From Corynebacterium aquilae DSM 44791 (GTDB lineage Bacteria > Actinomycetota > Actinomycetes > Mycobacteriales > Mycobacteriaceae), in contig NZ_CP009245.1 of NCBI RefSeq assembly GCF_001941445.1, positions 2,862,438-2,926,437 on the forward strand: 64,000 nucleotides of DNA, read 5' to 3'. The position numbers and the translations under genes are program-made. This document shows positions 36,595 to 44,608 of the stretch, in pieces. The notes under the pieces were generated by a model. That model was not told where the DNA came from, made no database searches, and saw nothing but the letters and a program-made list of their open reading frames with translations. The stretch's first letter is position 1, and each line of letters opens with the position of its first letter.

Positions 36595-36610
36595 TGTTTC
36601 ACGTGAAACA
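36595..36610. promoter_or_regulatory. parS site
   Basis: Perfect 16-bp site between trpCF and trpB. Confidence 0.92.
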
Positions 36611-36634
36611 TCGCGCGCTAAGGACCGGTGTGAA

Positions 36635-36650
36635 TGTTTCACGTGAAACA
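36635..36650. promoter_or_regulatory. parS site
   Basis: Perfect 16-bp site, 40 bases from the previous one. Confidence 0.92.
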
Positions 36651-36787
36651 TCGCATCGGGCCGCACCCGGCGGGCGGGGCAGGGGAGTGCAGTCGCCGGC
36701 TGAGGGCTTGTACCCTTTTACCTAGAACTTATTCCAAGATTTACCTTCACCACTTTCCCTAACAACAGACACGGAAAAACACACGAG

Positions 36788-38053
36788 ATGACCAACATAG
36801 ACAATGCATCCGCACAAGGCGGACGAACCCTGCTTCCGGCCTACTTCGGCCAGTTCGGCGGGCAATACGTCCCCGAGCTGCTCATCCCGGCCCTCGACCA
36901 GCTGGAGAAGGCCTTCGTCGACGCCATGGAGGATCAGGACTTCCTCGATGAGCTCGCCGGCTACCTCCGCGACTACCTGGGGCGCCCCACCCCGCTGACC
37001 GAATGCCACAACCTGCCGCTGGCGGGCAAAGGCAAGGGCTACGCCCGCATCTTCCTCAAGCGTGAAGATCTCGTCCACGGCGGCGCGCATAAAACCAACC
37101 AGGTGCTCGGCCAAGCCCTACTCGCCAAGCGGATGGGCAAAACCCGCATCATTGCCGAAACCGGCGCCGGCCAACACGGCACCGCCACCGCACTCGCCTG
37201 CGCCCTGCTCGACCTCGAGTGCGTGATCTACATGGGCGCCGAAGACGTCGCCCGCCAACAGCCCAACGTCTACCGCATGGAACTGATGGGCGCGAAGGTC
37301 GTTCCCGTCGACTCCGGATCCGGCACCCTCAAAGACGCCGTCAACGAAGCCCTGCGCGACTGGACCGCCACCTTCCACGAATCCCACTACCTCCTCGGCA
37401 CCGCCGCCGGCCCCCACCCGTTCCCCACCATCGTGCGCGAATTCCACCGCGTCATCTCCACCGAAGCGAAGAAGCAGATGCTCGAACGCACCGGGGGACT
37501 ACCCGACGTCGTCACCGCCTGCGTCGGTGGCGGCTCGAACGCCATCGGCATGTTCGCCGACTTCATCGACGAAGAAGGAGTCGAACTCGTCGGTGTTGAA
37601 CCCGCCGGCGAAGGCCTCGACTCCGGTAAACACGGCGCACCCATCCACGCCGGACACATCGGCATCCTCCACGGGGCGCGCTCCTACCTCATGCGCACCA
37701 GCGACGGACAAGTCGAAGAGTCCTACTCCATCTCCGCCGGACTCGACTACCCCGGCGTAGGCCCCCAACACGCCCACCTCCACGACACCGGGCGCGCCAC
37801 CTACGTCGGCATCACCGACGCAGAAGCCCTCGAAGCCTTCCAAATCCTCTCCCGACACGAAGGCATCATCCCCGCCCTCGAATCCAGCCACGCCCTCGCC
37901 TACGCCCTTAAACGCGCAAAAACCGCCGAAGAAAACCACGAACACATCACCATCCTGGTTTCCCTATCCGGCCGCGGCGACAAAGACGTCGACCACATCC
38001 GACGCACCCTCGCACAACACCCCGAATACACCTACAAGGAGGACTCCAAGTGA
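36788..38053 (+). CDS. trpB: Tryptophan synthase beta chain
   Basis: PLP enzyme joining indole and serine. 421 residues. PLP lysine in [12 protein letters not shown], phosphate-binding glycine loop [12 protein letters not shown], substrate loop [13 protein letters not shown], all typical of TrpB1. A 230-base gap with three parS sites precedes it, so trpBA may have its own promoter. Codon third positions are almost all C or A, unlike the G/T-rich trpE-G-D upstream. Overlaps trpA by four bases. Confidence 0.97.
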   Translation: MTNIDNASAQGGRTLLPAYFGQFGGQYVPELLIPALDQLEKAFVDAMEDQDFLDELAGYLRDYLGRPTPLTECHNLPLAGKGKGYARIFLKREDLVHGGAHKTNQVLGQALLAKRMGKTRIIAETGAGQHGTATALACALLDLECVIYMGAEDVARQQPNVYRMELMGAKVVPVDSGSGTLKDAVNEALRDWTATFHESHYLLGTAAGPHPFPTIVREFHRVISTEAKKQMLERTGGLPDVVTACVGGGSNAIGMFADFIDEEGVELVGVEPAGEGLDSGKHGAPIHAGHIGILHGARSYLMRTSDGQVEESYSISAGLDYPGVGPQHAHLHDTGRATYVGITDAEALEAFQILSRHEGIIPALESSHALAYALKRAKTAEENHEHITILVSLSGRGDKDVDHIRRTLAQHPEYTYKEDSK

Positions 38054-38889
38054 GCCGCTACCCCGCCCTCTTCGAACGCCTCAAGTCCTCCAACGAAGGA
38101 GCCTTCGTCCCCTTCGTCATGCTCGGCGACCCCACCAAGCAGGACTCCATCGCCATCATCGAAGCCCTGATCGCCGGCGGCGCCGACGCCCTCGAACTCG
38201 GCGTCCCCTTCAGTGACCCCGTCGCCGACGGCCCCACCATCCAAGCCGCACACATCCGCGCCCTCGACGCCCACATCGACGTCGACACCGCCCTATCCAT
38301 CGTGCGCACCATCCGCGACAAGCACCCCGACCTACCCATCGGACTGCTCATCTACGGCAACGTGCCCTTCGCCCGCGGACTCGACACCTTCTACACAGAC
38401 GTCGCCCAAGCCGGCGCCGACTCCGTCCTCCTCCCCGACATCCCCGTCCGCGAAGGCGCCCCCTTCACCACCGCCGCCCGCGCCGCCGGCATCGACCAAA
38501 TCTTCATCGCACCCCCACACGCCTCCGAAGCAACCCTCGAAGGCGTAGCCGCGAACTCCACCGGATACATCTACGCCGTCTCCCGCGTCGGTGTCACCGG
38601 CGCCGAACACGCCTCCTCCACCGACGGACTCAAAGACGTCGTCGACAACCTCACCCGCTTCGGCGGCGCGCCGGCACTCCTCGGCTTCGGTATCTCCACC
38701 CCCGAACACGTCGCCGCCGCCATCGCCGCCGGCGCCGCCGGCGCCATCAGCGGCTCCGCCGTCACCAAGATCGTCGAAAAACACTGCACCGGCGAATCCC
38801 CCAACGCCCGCAGCATCGACGACCAACAAGCCATGTGCCAAGAACTCACCGACTATGTGGCCGCCATGAAAGCTGCCACCCGCAGCTAA
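38050..38889 (+). CDS. trpA: Tryptophan synthase alpha chain
   Basis: Cleaves indole-3-glycerol phosphate and channels indole to TrpB. 279 residues, TIM barrel: [31 protein letters not shown] (catalytic Glu and Asp), [33 protein letters not shown] start inside the trpB stop region (GTGA), preceded by AAGGAGG. Terminator follows 16 bases after the stop. Confidence 0.96.
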   Translation: MSRYPALFERLKSSNEGAFVPFVMLGDPTKQDSIAIIEALIAGGADALELGVPFSDPVADGPTIQAAHIRALDAHIDVDTALSIVRTIRDKHPDLPIGLLIYGNVPFARGLDTFYTDVAQAGADSVLLPDIPVREGAPFTTAARAAGIDQIFIAPPHASEATLEGVAANSTGYIYAVSRVGVTGAEHASSTDGLKDVVDNLTRFGGAPALLGFGISTPEHVAAAIAAGAAGAISGSAVTKIVEKHCTGESPNARSIDDQQAMCQELTDYVAAMKAATRS

Positions 38890-38904
38890 GTAACTCCACC
38901 ACCC

Positions 38905-38938
38905 ACGCCCCTCACCGGTTTCCCCGTGAGGGGCGTTT
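38905..38938 (+). terminator. Terminator of the trp operon
   Basis: ACGCCCCTCAC / GTGAGGGGCGT stem followed by TT. Confidence 0.85.
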
Positions 38939-39017
38939 CCCATCCCACCCCAGGTTTCCCCCCATCCCGAAACAGGGCAAAGGCACACCTGCCTACTACA
39001 CCACCCACCCAGCAAGG

Positions 39018-39023
39018 CATAAT
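39018..39023 (+). promoter_or_regulatory. -10 element of the Rieske protein gene
   Basis: CATAAT, 7 bases before the ATG at 39031. Confidence 0.5.
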
Positions 39024-39030
39024 GGCCACC

Positions 39031-39441
39031 ATGACATCAACCGCCCAACCCGAACCGACCCCCGGCCGGCCCCTGTGCAGCCGCCGCAGCTTCCTCGTCG
39101 CCACCGCCACCACCGCTGCCGGCGCGTTGCTAGCCGCATGCGCCAACCAAGGTTCCGAACCTAACGTCACCGTCGATGCCGCAGAGGTACCCGTGGGCTC
39201 CGCGCTCGTCGTGGGGGAGTACATCATCACCCAACCCGAGGAAGGCGTCTTCCACGCCTTCTCCGCCCGCTGCCCCCACCAGGGCGCCAAAGTCTCCTTC
39301 GTGGATGGTGACAAGGTGGTCTGCCCCGCCCACGGCTCCGTCTTCTCCATCAAGGATGGTGCCGTGATCTCCGGCCCCAGCCGTGACGGGCTAGCTGCCG
39401 CGAAGCTATCCAACAAGGGAACCGAACTCTCTGTGAGCTAA
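39031..39441 (+). CDS. Tat-exported Rieske [2Fe-2S] lipoprotein
   Basis: Small electron-transfer or redox-sensing protein outside the membrane. 136 residues. The N-terminus has a twin-arginine motif SRRSFLV, a hydrophobic stretch, and a lipobox ending LLAAC, so it should be exported folded and lipid-anchored. Rieske cluster ligands are CPHQGAKV and CPAHGSVF. No cytochrome b or oxygenase is adjacent, so it is not the bc1 subunit; partner unknown. The ATG at 39031 is favoured by the CATAAT at 7 bases; the ATG at 39022 is an alternative. Confidence 0.88.
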   Translation: MTSTAQPEPTPGRPLCSRRSFLVATATTAAGALLAACANQGSEPNVTVDAAEVPVGSALVVGEYIITQPEEGVFHAFSARCPHQGAKVSFVDGDKVVCPAHGSVFSIKDGAVISGPSRDGLAAAKLSNKGTELSVS

Positions 39442-39513
39442 AGACTCTTCAAGGCTTGACCTGCCCCCACCCATTTCGGTGGGGGCTTTGTCATGACTGC
39501 ACCCTTTTGCGAA

Positions 39514-39529
39514 TGTTTCACGTGAAACA
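39514..39529. promoter_or_regulatory. parS site
   Basis: Perfect 16-bp TGTTTCACGTGAAACA between the Rieske and SBF-like genes. Confidence 0.92.
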
Positions 39530-39612
39530 TTGGTACCCCAACCCGGGAAGACAAGGATCAGCCGGCCTAGCTTTTCCACGGGGAACCTGCCCCACAAAGG
39601 AGCACAAGCTTT

Positions 39613-39618
39613 TAGACT
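39613..39618 (+). promoter_or_regulatory. -10 element (TAGACT) of the SBF-like gene
   Basis: 6 bases before the ATG at 39625, no Shine-Dalgarno. Confidence 0.5.
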
Positions 39619-39624
39619 TGTTCC

Positions 39625-40599
39625 ATGCCAATGCCGAAACTCAAGATCGATCCGCTGATCGTGATGATTCTCGGGGCGGTGGCCCTCGCCATCGTCCTGC
39701 CGATTAGAGGCAGCGCCGCAGACGCATTCAGTGTGGCAACGAAGATTGCCATTGCGCTACTGTTCTTCCTCTACGGTGCTCGCCTATCACCATCAGAAGC
39801 CCTCGCCGGCCTTAAACACTGGCGGCTTCACAGCGTGATCCTCGCCTTCACCTTCGTCCTCTTCCCACTGATAGGGCTCGCACTCTATCCCATCAGCCAC
39901 CTCCTCGGAGAAGATCTCTACCGCGGGATTCTTTACCTCACCCTGGTGCCGTCGACGGTGCAAAGCTCCATCGCATTCACCTCCATCGCGCGGGGCAACG
40001 TGGCAGGCGCCATCGTGAGCGCTTCAGCCAGTAACCTCATCGGCGTGGTCGTCACACCACTGCTCGTAATGCTGCTGATGACCGGCGGTGGGGGAGTAAA
40101 GGTGGATGGGAGCGTTTTCGCAGACATCGCAATCCAGCTTCTCCTACCCTTCGTGCTTGGCCAATTGTCTCGGCGGTGGGTCAAAGACTTCGCAGCCTCC
40201 AAGGGAACAAAGATCGTGGATCGCGGTTCCATCACCATGGTGGTCTACTCCGCTTTTTCCCACGGCATGGTCGAAGGGATTTGGCAGCGGGTAAGCGTTG
40301 AAGAGCTCATCGAACTCGTCGTGTTCAGCATCGTGCTCGTCGCCTTCATGCTGTGGTTGACCCGCTTCACCGCTTATCGGCTGAATTTTTCCGAACCCGA
40401 TATGAAGGCCATCCAGTTCTGCGGAACTAAAAAGTCGCTTGCGACCGGCCTGCCGATGGCTGCCGTTATTTTCGGCACCAGCGGTTTGGGCCTGCTCATT
40501 TTGCCGCTAATGATCTTCCATCAGGTTCAGCTGATGATGTGCTCCGCATTGGCTGGACATTACGCCAGTTTGCCTGCGACCCCTTCCGCTACCGGCTAG
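39625..40599 (+). CDS. SBF-like (bile acid:sodium symporter superfamily) membrane transporter
   Basis: 324-residue integral membrane protein of the SBF-like family, related to bacterial YfeH proteins. About ten helices. ALLFFLYGARLSPSEALAGL and LTLVPSTVQSSIAFTSIARGNVAGAIVSASASNLIGV correspond to the family core, and AIQFCGTKKSLATGLPMAAVIFG to the second crossover. Substrate unknown. Leaderless start likely. Its TAG stop forms the first half of the -10 element of the next gene. Confidence 0.9.
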   Translation: MPMPKLKIDPLIVMILGAVALAIVLPIRGSAADAFSVATKIAIALLFFLYGARLSPSEALAGLKHWRLHSVILAFTFVLFPLIGLALYPISHLLGEDLYRGILYLTLVPSTVQSSIAFTSIARGNVAGAIVSASASNLIGVVVTPLLVMLLMTGGGGVKVDGSVFADIAIQLLLPFVLGQLSRRWVKDFAASKGTKIVDRGSITMVVYSAFSHGMVEGIWQRVSVEELIELVVFSIVLVAFMLWLTRFTAYRLNFSEPDMKAIQFCGTKKSLATGLPMAAVIFGTSGLGLLILPLMIFHQVQLMMCSALAGHYASLPATPSATG

Positions 40600-40602
40600 G
40601 AT
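40597..40602 (+). promoter_or_regulatory. -10 element overlapping the previous stop codon
   Basis: TAGGAT, whose TAG is the stop codon of the transporter gene; 7 bases before the ATG at 40610. Confidence 0.45.
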
Positions 40603-40609
40603 TATGGTC

Positions 40610-40939
40610 ATGCCAAAGAACGAACCGATTTACGTTCGCCTGGATATTAACTATGACGGTCTCCAGGGGCCGAGCCACATCGCCGAGCTTCACCCAGTCG
40701 AGGAAGGCCAATACTGCCGTATTGGACGCATCCTCGAACTGTCCGACGGTGAAGCCATTTCCGGCGGGCTCTTCGGCGAGCACGCTGTCAACATGACCGC
40801 AATGCCCGCCAAGATCGTTCCTCACCCTTCTACGTATGAAGAGTACGACGGCGTGAAAGCAACGACTTTGTCCCGCGACGAATTCGAAGCTTTTTGGAGC
40901 GAGGCCTCCGTGATGCTGCCGGCATTGTTTAAAAAATAG
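40610..40939 (+). CDS. Unknown soluble protein
   Basis: 109 residues, not recognised. Starts MPKNEPIYVRLDINYDGLQGPSHIAELHPVEEGQYCRIGRILELSDGEAISGG and ends SVMLPALFKK; looks like a small beta-rich cytoplasmic protein. No membrane segment or known motif. Likely leaderless (TAGGAT at 40597-40602). Followed by a 40-bp palindrome that contains a parS site. Confidence 0.75.
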   Translation: MPKNEPIYVRLDINYDGLQGPSHIAELHPVEEGQYCRIGRILELSDGEAISGGLFGEHAVNMTAMPAKIVPHPSTYEEYDGVKATTLSRDEFEAFWSEASVMLPALFKK

Positions 40940-40955
40940 GCGACACAACTTCAGC

Positions 40956-40999
40956 AAGCCCGGGCGATGTTTCACGTGAAACATCGCCCGGGCTTCTTT
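40956..40999 (+). terminator. Terminator-like palindrome built around a parS site
   Basis: A perfect 40-bp palindrome (arms 40956-40975 and 40976-40995) starts AAGCCCGGGCGATG and has TTTCACGTGAAA at its centre, then CTTTC. It lies 17 bases past a stop codon. Confidence 0.65.
40968..40983. promoter_or_regulatory. parS site inside a terminator-like palindrome
   Basis: Perfect 16-bp site. Confidence 0.92.
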
Positions 41000-41129
41000 C
41001 ACCTCTATCCCCGAACGCTTCCTTAGGGGATTTTCGGCCCCAACACCCCTAGGAAAGGGGGTAGTGCGCCCAACATTGGTTTTGTCACACTGACGCATAA
41101 CTCAGCGCAGCCCCACAACCACTTTCCGA

Positions 41130-41145
41130 TGTTTCACGTGAAACA
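41130..41145. promoter_or_regulatory. parS site upstream of cmtR
   Basis: Perfect 16-bp site. Confidence 0.92.
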
Positions 41146-41167
41146 TTGCAAAAGGGGAGCAGGTGCC

Positions 41168-41182
41168 AACTATCGATTAGTT
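41168..41182. promoter_or_regulatory. Probable CmtR operator
   Basis: AACTA-tcgat-TAGTT inverted repeat, overlapping the position expected for the -35 of the cmtR promoter. Confidence 0.55.
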
Positions 41183-41194
41183 CAGCGTTCGCTG

Positions 41195-41200
41195 TACCAT
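41195..41200 (+). promoter_or_regulatory. -10 element of cmtR
   Basis: TACCAT, 7 bases before the ATG at 41208; leaderless. Confidence 0.55.
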
Positions 41201-41207
41201 CAACACC

Positions 41208-41570
41208 ATGCCCACCCACGACACCCGACTCGACACCGTGCGCCGGATAGGGCGAGCGCTAGCAGACCCCACCCGCGCCACAATCCTGCTCGAGCTCCTC
41301 GACAGCCCCCAGTATCCCGCAGACCTCGCGGAAAAGCTCCAGCAGTCACGCTCCAACGTTTCCAATCACCTCAGCTGCCTCAAAGACTGCGGAATCATCC
41401 AAGGCCACACCGAAGGCCGCAAAGTGCTGTACTCCATCGCGAACCAAGAACTCAAAGACGCACTCAATGCACTTCTGGAAGTAACCCTCGAACACACCAC
41501 AGACGTGATCTGCATCGATGATTGCAACACAGTCGAAGAATATGCGAGCAGGCGAGGAAACCAGCCTTGA
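41208..41570 (+). CDS. cmtR: CmtR-type metal-sensing repressor (ArsR/SmtB family)
   Basis: Winged-helix repressor released from DNA by Cd(II) or Pb(II). 120 residues. The recognition region SRSNVSNHLSCLKDCGII has Cys57 and Cys61, and the C-terminal VICIDDC has Cys102 (plus Cys106). Cys57, Cys61 and Cys102 are the metal ligands known for mycobacterial CmtR, at the same numbers. Upstream lie a palindrome and a leaderless -10. Overlaps the cadD-like gene (TTGA), forming a two-gene operon, so it most likely represses itself and the transporter. Confidence 0.9.
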   Translation: MPTHDTRLDTVRRIGRALADPTRATILLELLDSPQYPADLAEKLQQSRSNVSNHLSCLKDCGIIQGHTEGRKVLYSIANQELKDALNALLEVTLEHTTDVICIDDCNTVEEYASRRGNQP

Positions 41571-42154
41571 TTACAGCATTTGCCCAGGCCGTCGGGCTTT
41601 TTGCCGCAACAAATATCGATGACATCATCGTCCTATCGTTATTTTTCGCCCGCGGGGCCCGACAAAAACACATCACCCGGACAATACTCCTCGGCCAATA
41701 CCTAGGATTCTTGGCAATCCTCATCACCGCGCTCGCCATCGCCTGGGGCGCCGGCACCTTTCTGCCAAGCGCCGCGATCCCTTACTTTGGTCTCATCCCC
41801 TTAGCCCTGGGACTTAAAGCCGCCTATGAGGCACTGCAAGGGGAGGACGAGGAAGATTTCGCGTCCACATCAAAGGTCACGGCACTAACGATCGCGGCCA
41901 TAACATTCGCCAACGGCGGCGACAACATCGGCGTCTATGTCCCCGTCTTCCTGTCACTATCCCCGGCAAGCATCACGGTCTTCTGCGTTGTCTTCCTGAT
42001 CCTTGTTGCGGCGTTAGTGTTCGCCGCCCGCTGGATCACCACCCGGCCCGGCATCGACGAGATCCTTGAAAGATGGGAACGGGTCCTGTTCCCCGTGGTT
42101 CTCATCGGACTGGGCTTAACCATCCTCATCAAAGGCGGCGCCTTCGGCATCTAA
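41567..42154 (+). CDS. cadD: CadD-family cadmium resistance transporter
   Basis: Membrane protein linked to cadmium resistance. 195 residues, about six helices; QAVGLFAATNIDDIIVLSLFFARG and ITFANGGDNIGVYVPVFLS are the family motifs (conserved Asn-Asp pairs). The TTG at 41567 overlaps the cmtR stop (TTGA) and has GAGGAAA 7 bases upstream; earlier in-frame ATG at 41522 would overlap cmtR more. Regulated with cmtR. Confidence 0.9.
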   Translation: MITAFAQAVGLFAATNIDDIIVLSLFFARGARQKHITRTILLGQYLGFLAILITALAIAWGAGTFLPSAAIPYFGLIPLALGLKAAYEALQGEDEEDFASTSKVTALTIAAITFANGGDNIGVYVPVFLSLSPASITVFCVVFLILVAALVFAARWITTRPGIDEILERWERVLFPVVLIGLGLTILIKGGAFGI

Positions 42155-42173
42155 CGCCTTCCCAACACAGCAC

Positions 42174-42217
42174 AAAAGGGCGGCCCCTGGCACACACTGC
42201 CAGGGGCCGCCCTTTTT
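42174..42217. terminator. Rho-independent terminator after cadD
   Basis: AAAGGGCGGCCCCTGGC stem paired with its complement and followed by TTTTT; the A-run makes it work in both directions between convergent genes. Confidence 0.95.
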
Positions 42218-42245
42218 CAGGCTGGATTGCCGAAAAGCCGATGAA

Positions 42246-42854
42246 CTAATTCATTGACAAATCCGCAGGGAAGGTCGAGAGCACCGACAGTTCACCTGCC
42301 TGCCGGCGGAAAGCCTGACCCCAAACGTCAGCATTACGACCAGCCAAAATATCGCTCGGGAGAGCAGGGGTTACAAACCAGTCGCCGTTTTCGATCTCTG
42401 CATCTAGCTGACCAGGCTCCCACTCGGCAAAACCGGCAAAGAGACGAATACCTTCCAATTCTTCCCGGTATTGGTCCGGATCGGCGTGCAAGTCCACGTG
42501 CACCATCCGTGAGCCCAGATGCATGAAGTAGGGGCGCTCTACGGGCTGTTCCAGTCCCTTTTTCACAACCCCCAGCGCGAGCACACTGGAACGCTCTACA
42601 GGGCCACCAATGAACACTGCCTTGGGCGGTGCACAAAAGTCATCGATCTCAGGGAAAACGTTTGCTACGGCAGCATCGGTGAATTGGGTGAGATCAACGC
42701 CGTAGGTTGTGCGCTCGTCGTTCTCAATGATCAAAATTGCTGAGCGCGAAAAACGATGGTCGGCGATGTCCGGCGCTGCGAGCAGCAAGGTACCGGGGTC
42801 GGGATCGTTGCGTTCAAAAGCGTTGAAGAGCCGGTCAGCGAAGAGATCATCCAT
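42246..42854 (-). CDS. YqgE/AlgH family protein (UPF0301)
   Basis: 202 residues. GTLLLAAPDIADHRFSRSAILIIENDERTTYGVDL at the N-terminus, then FIGGPVERSSVLALG and IRLFAGFAEWEPGQLDAEIENGDWFVTP, all hallmarks of the family. Biochemical role unsettled. In mycobacteria a homologue lies close to leuS. ATG at 42854 with AAAGG about 12 bases upstream. Follows pcnA on the same strand by 75 bases. Confidence 0.93.
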   Translation of the reverse strand: MDDLFADRLFNAFERNDPDPGTLLLAAPDIADHRFSRSAILIIENDERTTYGVDLTQFTDAAVANVFPEIDDFCAPPKAVFIGGPVERSSVLALGVVKKGLEQPVERPYFMHLGSRMVHVDLHADPDQYREELEGIRLFAGFAEWEPGQLDAEIENGDWFVTPALPSDILAGRNADVWGQAFRRQAGELSVLSTFPADLSMN

Positions 42855-42929
42855 GGCAGGGGTTGCCTTTCAGACTGTCGTGGGGTGCTATACCAATTGT
42901 GCGTGGCGCGGAGGTTTTCTGCGCCGTTT

Positions 42930-44390
42930 TTAGGCCTCTGGTTTGTTCTCTTCCCACCAGGCGAGTAGTTCTTTTTCTGCTTCCTCAACGCCCAGGGGGC
43001 CACGCTCTAGGCGCAGTTCCTTCAAAAACGACCATGCTTTGCCCACCGTTGGGCCGGGGGCAATGCCCAGAATGCGCATGATGTCGCCGCCGTCCAAATC
43101 GGGGCGCACCTTCGCAAGATCTTCTTGTTCTGCCAGTTCCGCGATGCGCTGCTCTAGGTTGTCGTAGGCGCGGGAAAGGCGAGCAGATTTCTTCTTATTT
43201 CTGGTGGTGCAGTCGGCTCGCACAATTTTGTTCAAGCGATCCAGGAGGTCACCGGCATCGTTAACGTAGCGACGCACAGCACTGTCGGTCCAGGCTTGGT
43301 CGCTATAGCCGTAGAAACGCATGTGCAGGAACACTAGGTTGTTCACCGCGTTGATAACGTCCTTGGGGTACTTCAGGGCTTTGAGTCGGTGCCGGACGAG
43401 TTTCGCGCCAACGACCTCATGCTGGTGAAAGGTGACTCCTCCACCTGGTTTCGCCGCCCGAGTATCAGGCTTACCGATGTCGTGCAGCAGCGCACCCAAA
43501 CGCAGGATCAAATCCGGACCGTTGTCCTCCAAGTCACATGCCTGGCGCAGCACCGTCAGGGAGTGGGCGTAGACGTCTTTGTGCTGCAGGTGCTCGTCGG
43601 GGGCGAGCTTGAGGGCAGGAATCTCCGGGAGGAATCGTTCACACAGGCCCGTGTCGACGAGAATGTCCACGCCTTCCCACGGGGTAGTGCCCAGCATGAG
43701 TTTGGTGAACTCGGCTTGAACTCTTTCGACGGTGATGCGGTCGAGCTGCTCGGCCATTGCGCTCATGGCGTCTTTCACCCGGTCCGCGATGGTGAATCCG
43801 AGTTGGGACACAAAGCGGGCGGCGCGCAGCATGCGGAGGGGATCGTCATTGAAGGAATCCTCCGGGGCGCCCGGGGTGTCAATCACTCCGGCTACCAGAT
43901 CACCGAGACCGCCGAGGGGGTCGTGAATTTCGACGTGCCCGTCGTCGAACATGCGGGCAGCGATGGCGTTGACGCGGAAGTCACGGCGCACCAGGTCGTC
44001 TTCGAGGCTTTCGCCGAAGCGCACCACGGGGTTGCGGCTGACCCGGTCATAGGCGTCAGCGCGGAAGGTGGTGATTTCCAGCTGCTCGTGGTCTTTTTCG
44101 CAGCTCACGGTGCCGAACTCGATACCAGCGGTCCAGACGACGTCGCCGTATTGTTCGAGAATGGGCTGGATGATCTCCGGGGTGGCGGAGGTCGTGAAGT
44201 CAAGGTCTGCGCTGACCCGTCCGAGCAAGGCGTCGCGGACTGGTCCACCAACGAGGTACAGCTCGTGTCCGGCCTCTGCGAAGGCAGCGGTCAGTCGCCG
44301 GTGGCGCTGGGCAATATCGCCAAGGACCTTTTCGGCGGCGCGAAGTGCATCGTCGCGCGTGTCGGGCTGGGTTTTTTCCGTCGGAGTCAC
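42930..44390 (-). CDS. pcnA: CCA tRNA nucleotidyltransferase / poly(A) polymerase family
   Basis: Adds or repairs the 3' CCA of tRNA. 486 residues. Nucleotidyltransferase head LYLVGGPVRDALLGRVSADLDFTTSA, then VRRDFRVNAIAARMF, DPLRMLRAARFVSQLGF, and a C-terminal HD domain LGALLHDIGKPDTRA. Whether it acts as CCA-adding enzyme or poly(A) polymerase cannot be told from sequence; only one such gene is in view. GTG start 7 bases after TAGACT, so leaderless. Divergent from the mutT-like gene, as in mycobacteria. Confidence 0.93.
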   Translation of the reverse strand: MTPTEKTQPDTRDDALRAAEKVLGDIAQRHRRLTAAFAEAGHELYLVGGPVRDALLGRVSADLDFTTSATPEIIQPILEQYGDVVWTAGIEFGTVSCEKDHEQLEITTFRADAYDRVSRNPVVRFGESLEDDLVRRDFRVNAIAARMFDDGHVEIHDPLGGLGDLVAGVIDTPGAPEDSFNDDPLRMLRAARFVSQLGFTIADRVKDAMSAMAEQLDRITVERVQAEFTKLMLGTTPWEGVDILVDTGLCERFLPEIPALKLAPDEHLQHKDVYAHSLTVLRQACDLEDNGPDLILRLGALLHDIGKPDTRAAKPGGGVTFHQHEVVGAKLVRHRLKALKYPKDVINAVNNLVFLHMRFYGYSDQAWTDSAVRRYVNDAGDLLDRLNKIVRADCTTRNKKKSARLSRAYDNLEQRIAELAEQEDLAKVRPDLDGGDIMRILGIAPGPTVGKAWSFLKELRLERGPLGVEEAEKELLAWWEENKPEA

Positions 44391-44397
44391 CCGGCTG

Positions 44398-44403
44398 AGT
44401 CTA
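44398..44403 (-). promoter_or_regulatory. -10 element (TAGACT) of pcnA
   Basis: 7 bases before the GTG at 44390. Confidence 0.55.
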
Positions 44404-44593
44404 CCTGCTGTCTAGTGCCATTCAATGAAGCGCTGTGGACAGTGCCAAAGTTGTGAGAAAAAGGGGGCAGGTTTTTCTCAGCGTGCGGCTTCCACCGCGG
44501 GTTTTGCTTCTGGTTTTGGGGCATTTGGGGATTTTTTGGGTCTGCATTGACAGTTTGGCTGGTTCATTGTTCTGTTTGACCCATCACACGCGT

Positions 44594-44599
44594 TAGTCT
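44594..44599 (+). promoter_or_regulatory. -10 element of the mutT4-like gene
   Basis: TAGTCT, 9 bases before the ATG at 44609. Confidence 0.45.
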
Positions 44600-44608
44600 T
44601 GATGGACA

